64,000 nt of DNA from Pictodentalium vernedei (lineage: Eukaryota > Mollusca > Scaphopoda > Dentaliida > Dentaliidae). The translations under genes were made by a program, and so were the position numbers. This document shows, piece by piece, positions 23,710 to 34,141 of this stretch; the first letter of the stretch is position 1, and each line of letters opens with the position of its first letter. The notes beneath the pieces were generated by a model, which saw only the letters and a program-made list of their open reading frames with translations, did not search any database and was not told the DNA's origin. The stretch covers positions 256,291,597 to 256,355,596 of the forward strand of contig CM062290.1 in the NCBI GenBank assembly GCA_031216915.1, written 5' to 3'.

Positions 23710-23739
23710 TATCCCCGCATTTTTTAAAATGCGGGGATA
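23710..23739. repeat. Terminal hairpin of the HINE-like element
   Basis: Perfect 14-bp arms (TATCCCCGCATTTT and its reverse complement) around a TT loop. The arm is the same sequence as the element's 5' subterminal motif at 19,681. Confidence 0.88.
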
Positions 23740-24017
23740 ATTAGTGGACGTGCCAACCGTTACTTATTCCCAGTTCCTTATTCAACATTCGTTATTAGCC
23801 GATATAAAATCGGTTGAGACGTCCGTTCTAAATTAACATGTACCGGACTCCAAATCGGTCATGCTCGGACACCGACATCCCGAATCGAGTACTACAGATT
23901 TTCATTTGTATGACCGACTGTGCGTGTTACGCAACTCAAGTATCAAAACTATAGTCTGGTAAGAAAATACTTCGAAGAGCGAATTGATATCTAAAACTCG
24001 AATCCAGTCGTATCGGG
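23740..24017. other. Gene-free stretch
   Basis: Nothing recognised; unique-looking sequence between the HINE-like element and a SINE head. Confidence 0.4.
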
Positions 24018-24075
24018 TCGCGGTGGCTCAATGGGTACGGCATGGGAATTCAAATCGACAGGTTCACGACAGAGG
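24018..24075 (+). mobile_element. tRNA-like SINE head fragment
   Basis: GGTGGCTCAATGGGT is an A-box-like pol III promoter and AGGTTCACGAC about 35 bp later is a weak B box. Only the tRNA-like head is present; the body of the family seen at 36,158 does not follow. Confidence 0.5.
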
Positions 24076-24124
24076 AGGACTGGACCAAGAAAAATTACCG
24101 GGAAATGCACCAAAGGGACTCCAG

Positions 24125-24485
24125 ACCCAGAGAAAATTTTGATTTTTCGAACAGAACGAACGCGGCTTCCTAACATCTGAGAGATCAATGGCAGTCTACA
24201 TAGAGGACATTTCGGTGTCATTTTTGTACCATCTTCATCGACCCTTCGGCAAACATGGTTCTACCGGGATGGCGGAGGAGTGGGGGGGGGGGGGGAGGGG
24301 GAGGGGGGTGTGGTGGTAGGGATCCTTCGATAAGACCATAGTTCGGCCCAGTCGGAGAAAAGTTTAATTTTTGAAATAGAAGGAACGCTGTTTCCTTTCC
24401 TTGAGCGATCAATGGCAGACAAGATTTCTGGTATATTGAAATGCCATCTGTGTGGATTGGCAGTCCACATAGAGAACATTCCAAT
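24125..24485. repeat. Imperfect direct duplication with a G14 tract between
   Basis: Sequence at about 24,130-24,215 (GATTTTTCGAACAGAACGAACG ... GATCAATGGCAG ... ACATAGAG) recurs, diverged, at about 24,358-24,485. Between them lie G tracts including 14 G at 24,282-24,295. No gene is seen. Confidence 0.55.
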
Positions 24486-24629
24486 ATACCGGTAGTCTTT
24501 GCAATCAGATCCATTTCGCCTTTTGGTCATTTTCACGAAATTTCACGCACCAACAGGTGTCGGGCTGCATCAATTTTGGGGGCCCCAGGGGGAACCCAAT
24601 TGGGGGCCCAACGGAACTTTCCAGGTGGA

Positions 24630-24960
24630 CCATACTACCAGTCCGTCTCTAGTTCACGGTTTGATCCCCACCAGAGTTAACTGCGTTGTGTCCATGGGCA
24701 ACGCACTTAATCCCGATTGCCCACGTGGGGCACGGTAGCGATGCGCACTATAAGACGTGCTGCACGTCGATGGTGCACTTGTATTCAACTTTCGCTAACC
24801 CTGCTTGTGCAGAGTTAGTACGTTACTGAGTCTGACAGTTTCTCGCCGCTGTTCGGTGGTACTATCTGGGTACTCCGGCTTCCACCGCGAGTAAAAGCGT
24901 CTAATACGAGGTGACCCTGGCTGTCGAAAGTGTCGTGAAACACCAATACCAATCCAGATG
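24630..24960 (+). mobile_element. tRNA-derived SINE, 5'-truncated copy
   Basis: Shares the body of the full copy at 36,158-36,497: a B-box-like GGTTTGATCCCCACC, a central TGGTGCACTTGTATTCAAC, GTTCGGTGGT, GGGTACTCCGGCTTCC and a 3' part ACCCTGGCTGTCGAAAGTGT. The A-box head is missing. It is diverged from the other copies, suggesting an old insertion. Confidence 0.8.
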
Positions 24961-25425
24961 AACATTTCCCGACTGGTAAAAATTAAGGGCGTGTATGTCA
25001 CATCCCTGAATTCCCCTAAGCGACAGACCAGATCACAAGGAAAAAAATTAAAGGGGTTGAGATAGATGGCTCAGGGTTGAGATAGATTGCTCAGGTTTGA
25101 GTGTCTTATGCAAACTGAATTTCTTGGTTTGGATTTATTTTTCTGCATGGAAATACGGAAAGACATGATTTTTTCTAAACTATATTTTTCTACTCATGAC
25201 GTGTATCACATGGATATTGTTTCATAAACAACAGTCACGGAAACTCGGGAAAGGCGAGGAAAGAGGGTGTCAAATACGCCGCTCATGAATAACGGAGACC
25301 CTGGATCATTTCATGTTATAAGGCCCCAAATATTGAACCAGAGGAATGACTCCCTGAAAGACTAACGGAACAACTGGATGAAAAGATGGGCTTTTACTTT
25401 TTTGTCACAAAAACATAGCTTATGA

Positions 25426-25468
25426 CCCCTCATTGGAACGAGCTCAACGAGATCGTTCCAATGAGGGG
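25426..25468. repeat. Hairpin with GAACGAG core
   Basis: Perfect 16-bp arms (CCCCTCATTGGAACGA and complement) with an 11-bp loop. The outer context AAAACATAGCTTATGA matches hairpins at 30,242-30,347 and 36,624-36,729, so it is a diverged member of that family. Confidence 0.8.
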
Positions 25469-25683
25469 ACGAAATCTATTTTTTTGATGCAAAAAATAAA
25501 AAAAAGAAATAGTGCTTTTTGACGCATCCACAAAAGTGGGTGAGGGATGACATTAGCTGGTAAAGTGCTTGAAGCCCATATTTGGGCTTTATTCTGAAGT
25601 GCATGTACTGAAACTTAAAGGCTTCAAATTCAGTGGCTGTGCTTCATATTATCTTTGAAGTGATATTATTTAGTCTGTTAAGA

Positions 25684-25749
25684 TTTGCCTTGTTGCAATT
25701 TATAGGAGAGTGCCCGCAGGCACTCTCCTATAAATTGTAACAAGGCAAA
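25684..25749. repeat. Near-perfect 31-bp-arm hairpin
   Basis: Arms at 25,684-25,714 and 25,719-25,749 have one mismatch, with a 4-base loop. The stem includes TATAGGAGAGTGCC. I saw no other copy in the window. Confidence 0.88.
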
Positions 25750-26649
25750 GACATGTGAACAGATTTTGTTGGCCAAATAAAATTTAGCACTCAACCAGTT
25801 AAGGAAAAAAGTCAATATCATAGTAAGGGAGATTGAGAAACGCCAATGGAAGAAATTATAAAACAGTTTGTGTCAGAATAATGAAAGGTAAGGAGGGATG
25901 GTTGGGGGGGGGGGGGGGGTGACAGGGTTGATGTAGACCTCCTCGGACGTAGTCTGCAGCAAATTAGCAGAAGGCCAAAGAATTATTAATATTATTTATT
26001 ATTTTAATGGTGTGACACATTATGAAGCATGGTGAACGAATATGATGGTATAATATAATGAAAACTATAATACTTTGTACAGCAATTTAACCCTTTGTCC
26101 ACCAAAAGGAGGTGATCAGCACAAACCCTTTTGTGGACTCGTAACCCTTTCCTGCAAATTATGAGTCATGAGGTAGGTTTTGGAAGTGATAATAGGAGGC
26201 AATTCTAGGAGCAAAATATATTTGTCTGTGGGTGTTGGGTGAATGGTTAAGCCTTTACAGAGTAATTCACAAAATATGCTGTTATTTTTCCAATATTTTA
26301 CTCCAAACATAGCTTATGTCCCCAACTGAAACGAGCCCGTTCATGCCGTTCCAGAAAGAAGTCATTATTCATAAAGTATGTGTTGGAACATAGATTTATT
26401 TGTTTTCGTTATCCAATACAGGCCTGGAAATAACTCATGCCTGGCCGTTTAGGTTGCGAGGTTGGGGGAGGGGGTGGGGGTACTTAAGTTGTAAAATAGG
26501 CCTACGGGAACTAAGTACTGGTTACGACAAAATAGTAAAACATAAATTCAGTTCCCAATTCCAAGTTTTCCTGTCGGACTTGACAGTGTATCTGAACTAA
26601 TTTGACTCAAAGGTTGTGCATTATATTCGTATATTGATAGGGTAACATG

Positions 26650-26768
26650 CCGTTTACATCTTAACAAAATTTCTGCAAAAGTAAATAGCAACAGTAACGC
26701 ATGATCTCACCAGGGCGAGATCACTCGTTAGTTGTTGCTATTTATTTTGGCGGAAATTCTGTTAAGAT
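26650..26768. repeat. Long imperfect foldback
   Basis: Arms run from CATCTTAACA...TTTCTGC...AATAGCAACA to the mirrored TGTTGCTATT...GGAAATTCTGTTAAGATG; the centre is GATCTCACCAGGGCGAGATC, itself an inverted repeat. Likely a MITE remnant just downstream of the vWA gene. Confidence 0.75.
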
Positions 26769-26878
26769 GTTAGCAGCACAGCTAGCTCAATAAGAACAGA
26801 GAAGGCATCACACTTTTTTCCTACAGGTTACCACCATGCTAAAAAGCTATAGCTGCTAACGGGTTATGGTGTAATCTC

Positions 26879-26884
26879 TTTATT
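26879..26884 (-). terminator. Poly(A) signal AATAAA of the vWA gene
   Basis: AATAAA on the minus strand, about 130 bp past the stop codon at 27,012. It is the first canonical signal I see downstream of the stop, so it probably defines the transcript end near 26,850-26,865. Confidence 0.6.
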
Positions 26885-27011
26885 TGCAAGGCAGCCAATA
26901 ATCTATTTGGCAAGTGTCGTTGCAAGTTGCGTTAGGTAAAGGGTTAAATAGTGTATTGCACTCTCCACAATTAAACATTCATTAGAAAACGATCATTCGG
27001 TAAACAGAAGT

Positions 27012-27572
27012 TCATTCCATTGCCTTTGGAGTATCTACCTCCATGTCCCTGTGAGATGATCTCAGCCCTCGGACTGAACTCCAAGCATAGTCATATTTCT
27101 TCAACGACTTCACTGTTTTCATAGCACTGTTTCTGTTTCTCAAAGGCAGTCTTCTGATGAAGATCCTTCCGCCATCGTTCATCACTCGGTTCACTTCGGA
27201 TTTCAGTTCGAAGCTTCCAAACAGACCGGATTCCCAGTTTGATAAACTGCAATCTCGTTTGGAAATTGTTGCCTTTACGACGAATTTCTTTCCTGAAGAT
27301 CTGTTCTGCACTGCAATCTCGTAAAGTGACAATGCTGTTGTTTCTTTGAAAAGTCTCCTCAGTCTGAAACCCTGGCCATATCTTCGCTTCTTCCATCCCC
27401 TGGAGGCAGACGAAGGGGCTTCAGGGGTCATTGCGAGTCGCCATGCAGACCAAGGATGTCCACACAGAATGAAATGACTCTCTCGTACGTTTTCTCTGCA
27501 ATGGCGTTTAGTCGTTTTAACTGTCTTCTCTGGTACTCCAGACACTTTCTTCGTTGTAATCACCTTCGGTGC
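27012..27572 (-). CDS. vWA gene, coding exon 4 (last)
   Basis: 561 bp including the TGA. The acceptor TTCTCTATTGCAG precedes GCACCGAAGGTG. It encodes a 186-residue basic region with several Arg/Lys clusters (WKKRRYG, RLRRLFK). No known domain is recognised; the segment FELKSEVNRVMNDGGRIFIRRL looks globular. Confidence 0.8.
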   Translation of the reverse strand, partial: APKVITTKKVSGVPEKTVKTTKRHCRENVRESHFILCGHPWSAWRLAMTPEAPSSASRGWKKRRYGQGFRLRRLFKETTALSLYEIAVQNRSSGKKFVVKATISKRDCSLSNWESGLFGSFELKSEVNRVMNDGGRIFIRRLPLRNRNSAMKTVKSLKKYDYAWSSVRGLRSSHRDMEVDTPKAME

Positions 27573-30500
27573 CTGCAATAGAGAACGGAACAAAAACTTA
27601 ATTTCCACCAAAATTAACTTTCTGGGCTGTGTCTCAAGACTATTTACTTTTGGTTGTCTTGGGGCACCCATGGGCAGCGATGATAAATGCGGTTGGTGTG
27701 GTCATAGGCTGTCCTAAAAAAGAAATGCAGGGGCGGCGGAGCCAGAGGAGCACGTACCCCTCCACTTTCTTCCACAGATATGTTTCGCAGTTACACGATG
27801 AGTTAAAATGGGCGCATGCAAATACAAACAATATTTAGCCAAAGAATCCCACTTCCGGTCGCTTCGGTCCGTTTCTTCTACTTCAACTATCTTCCAACCC
27901 GAAGGCTGGCCTTTAGGTTGGATGATGGTTAAAGTAGAAGAAACGGACAAGACAGTGGCCACACAGAGGCATATTCATCTAAACGAGAGACTCTATCGAG
28001 TCATGGTACATTTACCGATACACGATTGTAACTTTTTTCACACTGGGTTGAACCATGGTAGCATTGTAAATTTGGGGTTCCTCCACTTTTATCGAGCTTC
28101 CGCTGCCCCTGAAGAAGAGAAACAATTTAACCCTTTATACAACGAATCTATAACACCACCCGCGTAATGTACAAATGGAATACCCTTGGTTAAAAAAAAA
28201 TAAAATCTATTTTGAAAGATTAAAACAAACATAATTAAAATAACAAATTTTGATATAGTTTGAGATGGGTAAAGGGTTAATAAGGCCCCTTTCTCTATCC
28301 CTCAACAAACAATTATTGAGCTTGGCATAGATGGATAACGGGTTAATAAAGCCCCTTTCTTTCTCTACCTCTCAACAAACAATTATTGAGCTTGGTATAT
28401 TTGGGTAAAGGGTTAATAAGGCCCCTTTTTCTATCCCTCAACAAACAATTATTGAGCTTGCGAGCACACAATGCCACACATCTGCATTGTACGGAAGTTT
28501 ACTTTCCGGAAAAAAGTACTTATTCTCTTGAGGTGTCGTGTGAGCTTGGTATAGCCAATAATGAAACAGGTGTGAAGGGAGGCGGCGTCATGGGGAGCTG
28601 TAGTCCTTCCTATCAGGGAGGTCTACCCCTCCACCAGTTGGGGAAACTCCTTCCTTTATTGCTGGCTATGCCGGAGATTACCCAACCCCCTGTTCCACAT
28701 CGGGGAACATGGACACATAGACACTCTTATCGGGGAAATCTTGTTTCCACCCCTGAGCTATAGCCCTGCAACATGCAGACTGAGTCCTCAACTATTTCAA
28801 CTATAGTCCATCATTGTGTGCGAATCCTTGAAAAATATTCTAACGAAGAAGGTGCCTCCAAAGAAACGTTACAGTTTGTAAGCTATTCAACGGCTCACAA
28901 TGAGCAGACATAATTCTGCACCTGAAATGTTAAAAGAGGAGACCGTGGCACGCTGAACGATCCCCTCGTTGGAATGGGGGGGGGGGGGGGGTATATGCTA
29001 CGTTTTTTTTTTTTGGGGGGGGTGCAGAAATGTACAAATGCCAAAATTAGAATAACAATTTTGTGAATAGTGCTCTCGATTTTTTAAATGGAGTTAGTAT
29101 CCGGTGAGTGAAACAAGGCGCCATCTGCAATGTTAAGGCAGATGGTGACTTGTTGCACCGAAGAGACGATTTCCAACTCTTATTTCCATGAGAGTGCATT
29201 GGGATTTCTTCAGCAGTTTGAAATTCGCAGATACAAGGGTACCAAATAGAAATTAATCACTGTGGTAGGGGTTCGAATGGTTTCATCAAAAGATGGATTT
29301 TCGACCGAGTGGGTGGGGTGGGGGTTACAGTTGAAAATTCAGGGCGCACACACACTCCAAGCCAAGACCTTCTAGCCACGTCCCTCGTGATACAAAAAGT
29401 CTGCACATGTGCAGTTTGTCTCAAGAGAACATTCTACTTACTTTATCATCAAAACTCCTTATTTTCTTTAGAGGACTTTTTGGTACGTATTTCGACCCTT
29501 TCTTCATCAATTTTGGTTTTGCAGCACTGTCCTTGGTGATAAGAGATGTCTTCGGAGCAGTAAGTGCTTTCTTCGCTCGTTTTGGTTTTGCTGTCTTTGT
29601 CTTTGTGTCGGGTAATGGTGATAGAGGCGCTGCAACTCCATCCCCCAGTGCCCCAAAAACGTCTAACATGTCCTTATTAGTTGAGGTACCATCGCCCCTC
29701 GAGCGTACTTCCTTTTCATATGCCTGTTGTAAAAGAAAAAAAAAAGATGCTGTCAAATTCACTTTAATTGTAAAAGTAATTCAAAATCGTAGTTCCTCAA
29801 ACTCATCGCCATGGCATTTGTCTTTTTCACGTTGATATTTTCCGAGATTTCTATTCGCAGCGTCGTCAAAATAATTTTCTCATCCGTTACGCATTTTATT
29901 AGATGCTGAAACGGTTAACCAATTAATCGATTAATCAATGGTCAACATCTTGATCGATCCAAAAAGTAATTGATCGATTAAACGTTACTTTTGAACTACT
30001 GTATTATATGGGTTAGCAAATGAACAAACTTGCTCCAAAACAGGCAAACATTATCACACTGACTCACAACAATTATATGAGACAGAGTAAAGCCATGCAA
30101 GTTATTTGCTGACATACTTGTTTACTTGCATGATCATAATACTGTATCAGTGACTGGAAACTGTCATTCTTAACCCGTTACCTATTGCGGGCAGCAGACG
30201 ATACTTGCAAAATAAATTCATGAATTACTAAAAAATTTGAATTTTTGTCTAAAAAAACATAGCTTATGACCCCTGTCACCCCTCACTGGAGCGAGCTCAA
30301 GGAGCTCGTTCCAGTGAGGGCCATAAGCTATGTTTTTGAGACAAAAATTGAAAACATAATAAATTTGAATGGAGAGTTTTGTTTATTGGATTAGTCGGTT
30401 TTGTTTGTTACGTTGGGTAAAAGGTTCATGTTGTAAATCATCAACGGTATGGCAATTATTCAGATATCTATCTAGACAAGTGATTAATCGGTCAACCAAG

Positions 30501-33500
30501 CTTAATCCACGTGATCAATCGATCAAGAAAACCCCTTAACCGTGTTTCATCTTTACATTTTATCGGTCTACTGAAATCTCAAACGTTGTCGGCCCCTAAA
30601 TTATCAAATGACAATTTTTGCCTAATTCTAACTAGGTTCCTCCGACCACATCACCTCCTCCTCTTTCCCTTCTGAAGAGCAGCGGAAGGAATATATGTGT
30701 GGTATATGTGTGCCTGTGGGGGGGGGGGGGGGGGGGGGGGTAACGGCCTGATGGTCCTAGTTAGTACTAAACATTCAGCCAGCTAACGGTACAGAGCCAG
30801 AAGCCCACAGTTGGTTTCTTTTAAATGTGAACATGCCGTGATACAATTCCCATATTATCAACAGGTCCTTCATATACGGCTATATGCTGAATGACTGCAA
30901 AAATGTTCCATTTAATTGCTATCCTCCGAAAATGTGATATCGTTAGTTTTTACCTAAATACCTGCTCAAATAAAATATCCACATGCAACAGCATGCAAGG
31001 ATGATGCCTACTTTAGCACCGACAAATCCGCCCTTAGGGGCCTTTCGGACCTTTCCCGTATGTAAGTTAATTTCATTTAACAGGCCTGGCAATCTACAAA
31101 ATCCAGGAGTGCAAAACAATTGCCCTCTTCAGATTCCTTGCCAATCTTGGGAGTGTAATTGCACCTGGAATTTTCAATGCAACAACTTGTATGCTATTTT
31201 GGTTATATTCACTTCAAGGTATTAATATTGTGACTGAAAAATTGTTCTCCATTCAGCTACATAGTGGAAAAACTGGCATACACATCTTCTCATTATTCAA
31301 AATGTTGTATTCAATTCCTATGTGACTGTCTTCTGCACTCAAAATGTATCGAAATGCGACCCAGAATGGGTTATGAATTATTGCGAATTAATGCAACATT
31401 TGACAAATCCTTCCCTTAGTTCCAATGTGTTCTCTGTGCACAGAGAACACATTGGAACTCAGGGGACGAAATGATAATAGATTTTAAAGGCAGTCCCAAA
31501 CGGGTCCAGAAAATCAAGGGGTGCAAAAATTGCCCTCCTCAATTTTTTTCTACGCGTGCAGTAGGCGTGCAGCACTCCTGCACTCCTAAAGAATGCCAGG
31601 CCTGATTTAATGATAAATGTCGAGAATTCTCACCTGTAAGAATTCTGCTCCATGCTCACGATAACATATGGCCATCATCAGGTCGAATATATTGGAGAAG
31701 TCTTTGAGCTGTACATATCTTCCCCCGGTATTACGGGATATTGTTTCATAAAACTTCTTCGCGGAACTGTAAGACAGGCACTGTACACCATATATGGTAA
31801 CTCCCTGAAATAATTAATAAAAAAAGAATTAATAAATTAATGAATCAATTAATTTAATTAATATTAATTCTCAAATTCATTCATTCACTTGTGTGTTTAA
31901 ATATCGGGGTTTAAAGACACTTGAAACAGTCAGGGTCAAATCGTGTCAGAAACTTTTACGGGAGGAGGAAGCGGCTGCCAGACTCTCCCACGCACCAACT
32001 CAGCTCAAGCAGAGTTAGAAGCGGTGGAAGGCAAGTGCACCATTGACGTGCAGTACTCCTTAGTGCACAGCACCACCAGGGGTAATCGGAATTAATTATC
32101 CTTAAAGACACAGCGCTGATGACGCAGGTTAGCATCGAACCGACCACCTTTTGGTTGAAAGTCCAATGCTTTCACCAATGAGCCATCGCGCACCCATTCA
32201 TTCATTTATTAGGAGGCAGTCCTATGTTCATTAAATTCATTTGTTCTTTCATTCTCAACATGGGGGAGGGAAGAGACCCCTAAAAATTTAAAAGCGGGGA
32301 ACATAATGTATACTGATGCAAAGATAATGAAAAAATTATATGGTGACTTTGCTTTTGTGTGCAGCAAAAGTTACTTTAAGGAACTTAACCTCCTCAGTCT
32401 TGTTTGACAGAGCCCGTCAGCCCGGCTCTGTCAAACAAGAGTGAATTGGTTAAATTTCTAGTTGCATTATGGGAAAATTGTGAAGGTTGAAATTTCGATA
32501 TTTTGACATCAGTGTGTAGAAGGTAAAACTGAGGCTACAGTTTTAAGTTTACAGGGTAACGCTTTACTCTTGACAAGGAAAACACCCCACTTTTTCGCAA
32601 ATGTTCGGGGAAAGACATCTAATACCATCTCTCCACATCCCCGGCAGCTTTGAAGTTCACGCACCTGCATTCATTATTCGCCAATATGGTGTTTTCCAGC
32701 CCACCCAATCCACCCAACACTGATCCGTAGCCAGGTCAAACGAAGTAAGGAGACTTCTCTTGTAGGGAATATACACTCTTAACCGAACACGACATCAAAT
32801 GAAGTAAGGGAAAGCCTCCTTTCAACTGCGTACTTTTTATGACTCAAGTACCCTGAAAGTGAAGGTGTTGGCCTAACTGTATATCAAACAATTTTAGGGC
32901 TTTCGGGCAAGAATATATACATAAGGAGGATATTTTTCATGAAATGTGTGGGGATGGCGAGTCCACCAATCTCACATCCCCGTTACAACTCCGCTACCTC
33001 CATGACACAGACTGTGAGACAAGTGTGAGAGATAAATCTGCGCAGGGACTAATTCGTTCAAAAGATTACAATGGAAACCGTGATGAAACGTCCAAAAGAT
33101 CCATTTAGAAGCAAATGAAATCACTATTAAACGCCACACGCCACTGGTACGTTCCGTGTGTGTGTGGGCGGGGGGGGGGGGGGGGCGTTCTCCTACCTTA
33201 GCTGATTGGGAACATTGTTCCCCTCCAATTTCAAGACCTGGAATGGCTCAATCTTTACGAATATCAACCAGGGCGAGCACTCATTCGGATCACTGATTCG
33301 TCTTGCTGGTCGCACTAAACCTATTTTAATGTTTTAACTTTTGTGTTCACGCAGAGACCCACACAGACAACAATTCCATGCACTTCTTTTGAAGAGGGTT
33401 GCGTCCAAAATTTCAGAATTTTCCCGGAGGAAGGCCCCGGACCCCAAACTCCCAAACTAAGATAAGGGCCCCCACTAGGACTCTCCTCAACTCAACGACA

Positions 33501-34131
33501 CGCTTTGGGCGCTCCCGGAATGGGCAGTTATTTCCGACGCGGGTCGTTCACCTACTCCTTAATTTCGGAAACCATCACTGCCACACGCCCACCTATTTTT
33601 CTCCTTCTGGAAAAGCTAGTGGTCCTGAAGGACACTAAATGAAAAAATCAACACTATAGTGTTGAACTAAAAACTCACCATATCTCCCAGCGACTTCGTT
33701 TCCACTCTCCAGTCAATGTTGTCGGTGTTCAAATGATAAGATGGTTCATGTGGAGGGGCGTCTCCAATCATAACCAATGCCTTGTTGGAAACAGGCGACC
33801 AGCTCAATTTCTCCCGAACTTCTTTTAACACCAATTCATAGCATTCATCTGTGTCTCCACCACCAGTGCTGCCAACATCCCGAACAAAATCACACAATTC
33901 GACAACATTGGTGGAAAAGTCAACATGTTTCGTAATGTAGGAACTGTCTTTGTCACAATAATCGCCGTGCGCAAAAACAGCTATTCTAATTCCTGGGATA
34001 TCTGCTTGGAGGCGCTGTATCATATCTTTAAGACGGCCACGAACTTCATCGAGAACACTACACATTGAGCCCGTTGTATCAAATGAGAATGCGATCTCCA
34101 ATGCACCACCAGGAGGATTCATTACAGCCAT
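27012..34131 (-). CDS. von Willebrand factor A domain protein, four coding exons, 488 aa
   Basis: Join (minus): 34,131-33,679, 31,804-31,634, 29,723-29,442, 27,572-27,012. Residues about 10-200 form a vWA domain: strand GALEIAFSFD, then a MIDAS-type metal site DTTGSM (D18, T20, S22), with T89 (GSTGGGDTD) and D124 (MIGDAPPH) as the likely remaining metal ligands. Exon 3 is a Lys/Pro-rich linker (about 209-302). Exon 4 is a basic C-terminal region (303-488) that I do not recognise. Each junction has AG/GT sites, each coding intron is in phase 0, and the fold continues smoothly across exons 1 and 2. The ATG at 34,131 lies 10 bases after an acceptor and has a good context (AAAATGG); an upstream in-frame ATG is intronic. 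There is no signal peptide or membrane span, so it is probably intracellular. vWA domains bind protein partners through a metal ion; the partner here is unknown. Confidence 0.85.
27867..27948. repeat. 33-bp-arm hairpin
   Basis: Left arm GTCCGTTTCTTCTACTTCAA... at 27,867-27,899 pairs with 27,916-27,948 with a few mismatches; 16-bp loop. Probably a very short MITE. Confidence 0.8.
28129..28277. mobile_element. Small MITE with TTAACCCTTTA ends
   Basis: Starts TTAACCCTTTATAC and ends GGTAAAGGGTTAA, forming about 11-13 bp terminal inverted repeats around AT-rich sequence. Shares ends with the elements at 30,170 and 36,551. Confidence 0.5.
28270..28461. repeat. Three tandem copies of a ~67-bp unit
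   Basis: Each unit has GGGTTAATAA-GCCCCTTT, a CTAT/CTAC-CCTCAACAAACAATTATT and GAGCTTGG; copies begin about 28,270, 28,340 and 28,408. Each unit starts with the GGGTTAA end motif of the neighbouring MITE, so it may derive from it. Confidence 0.8.
29442..29723 (-). CDS. vWA gene, coding exon 3
   Basis: 282 bp, 94 codons. Acceptor with a long T-rich tract ending TTTTACAACAG; donor AAA/GTAAGT. Encodes AYEKEVRSRGDGTS followed by a Lys-rich linker (TKTAKPKRAKKALTAPK; KPKLMKKGSKYVPKSPLKK) that could carry a nuclear localisation signal. Confidence 0.8.
30170..30426. mobile_element. Hairpin MITE with TTAACCC ends and GAGCTC core
   Basis: About 257 bp. It begins TTAACCCGTTACC and ends GGTAAAAGGTT. 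At the centre, arms 30,242-30,298 and 30,302-30,347 pair over nearly 50 bp (AACATAGCTTATG ... GGAGCGAGCTC / GAGCTCGTTCC ... CATAAGCTATGTT). GCAGACGATACTTGCAA near 30,188 is also conserved, inverted, in the copy at 36,551. No ORF. Confidence 0.75.
31418..31459. repeat. Perfect 42-bp palindrome
   Basis: AGTTCCAATGTGTTCTCTGTG followed immediately by its exact reverse complement, with no loop. It lies in intron 2 of the vWA gene. Confidence 0.95.
31634..31804 (-). CDS. vWA gene, coding exon 2
   Basis: 171 bp, 57 codons, completing the vWA fold (GVTIYGVQCLSYSSAKKFYE ... FDLMMAICYREHGAEFLQ). Acceptor TTATTTCAG, donor CAG/GTGAGA. It is too short to be noticed as a long ORF, but it is in frame with both neighbours. 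Confidence 0.85.
31905..32195 (-). mobile_element. tRNA-derived SINE copy
   Basis: On the minus strand: A box GCGATGGCTCATTGG, B box GGTTCGATGC about 35 bp later, then the family body (GTACTGCACGTCAATGGTGC, AGTTGGTGCGTGGGAGAGTC, TGACCCTGACTGTTTCAAG). The tail is short. Same family as 24,630 and 36,158. Confidence 0.82.
32398..32440. repeat. 17-bp-arm hairpin
   Basis: TCTTGTTTGACAGAGCC and its perfect complement around a 9-bp loop. Confidence 0.85.
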
Positions 34132-34141
34132 TTTCAGATAC
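33679..34141 (-). CDS. vWA gene, exon with start codon (coding exon 1)
   Basis: Begins after the acceptor TTCTCTTACAG at 34,142; ATG at 34,131, so 10 bases are 5' UTR. Encodes 151 residues with the metal site and most of the vWA fold. Donor ATG/GTGAGT. Confidence 0.88.

Larger units (their letters stand above)
19681..23739 (+). mobile_element. HINE/pearl-like element (non-autonomous Helentron type) with giant core array
   Basis: Architecture from left to right: a short 5' subterminal motif TATCCCCGCATTT (19,681-19,693); a core of about 24 tandem units of 153 bp (about 19,780-23,490); a degenerate unit; an ACGG/ACGT microsatellite (23,669-23,698); and a perfect terminal hairpin (23,710-23,739) whose right arm is the inverse of the 5' motif. 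This combination of inverted subterminal motifs, 3' hairpin, 150-160 bp core repeats and a tetranucleotide microsatellite is the known layout of HINEs such as bivalve pearl elements. No Rep/helicase gene is present, so it depends on a helper. The core array is much longer than the few units I recall as usual for pearl elements, so it is turning into a satellite. Confidence 0.8.
24961..26878. other. Intergenic region with hairpins and a G16 tract
   Basis: No gene. Contains a 16-bp-arm hairpin at 25,426-25,468, a 31-bp-arm hairpin at 25,684-25,749, 16 G at 25,904-25,919, a partial hairpin-MITE copy near 26,304-26,355 and a 115-bp imperfect foldback at about 26,650-26,768. Several TTAACCC/GGGTTAA words occur. 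Confidence 0.6.
27573..29441 (-). other. vWA gene, coding intron 3
   Basis: Holds a 33-bp-arm hairpin (27,867-27,948), a small TTAACCC-ended MITE (28,129-28,277), a three-copy 67-bp tandem repeat (28,270-28,461) and a G16 tract (28,976-28,991). No coding sequence recognised. Confidence 0.7.
29724..31633 (-). other. vWA gene, coding intron 2
   Basis: Contains a hairpin MITE (30,170-30,426), the longest G tract (23 G, 30,718-30,740) and a perfect 42-bp palindrome (31,418-31,459). No coding sequence recognised. Confidence 0.7.
31805..33678 (-). other. vWA gene, coding intron 1
   Basis: Contains a minus-strand SINE (31,905-32,195), a hairpin (32,398-32,440) and 16 G (33,170-33,185). The rest is unrecognised. 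Confidence 0.7.

Noticed and set aside
27714-28167. Overlapping ORFs on both strands in the vWA intron
   Set aside because: They arise from a 33-bp-arm hairpin that makes similar peptides on both strands; no conserved domain.
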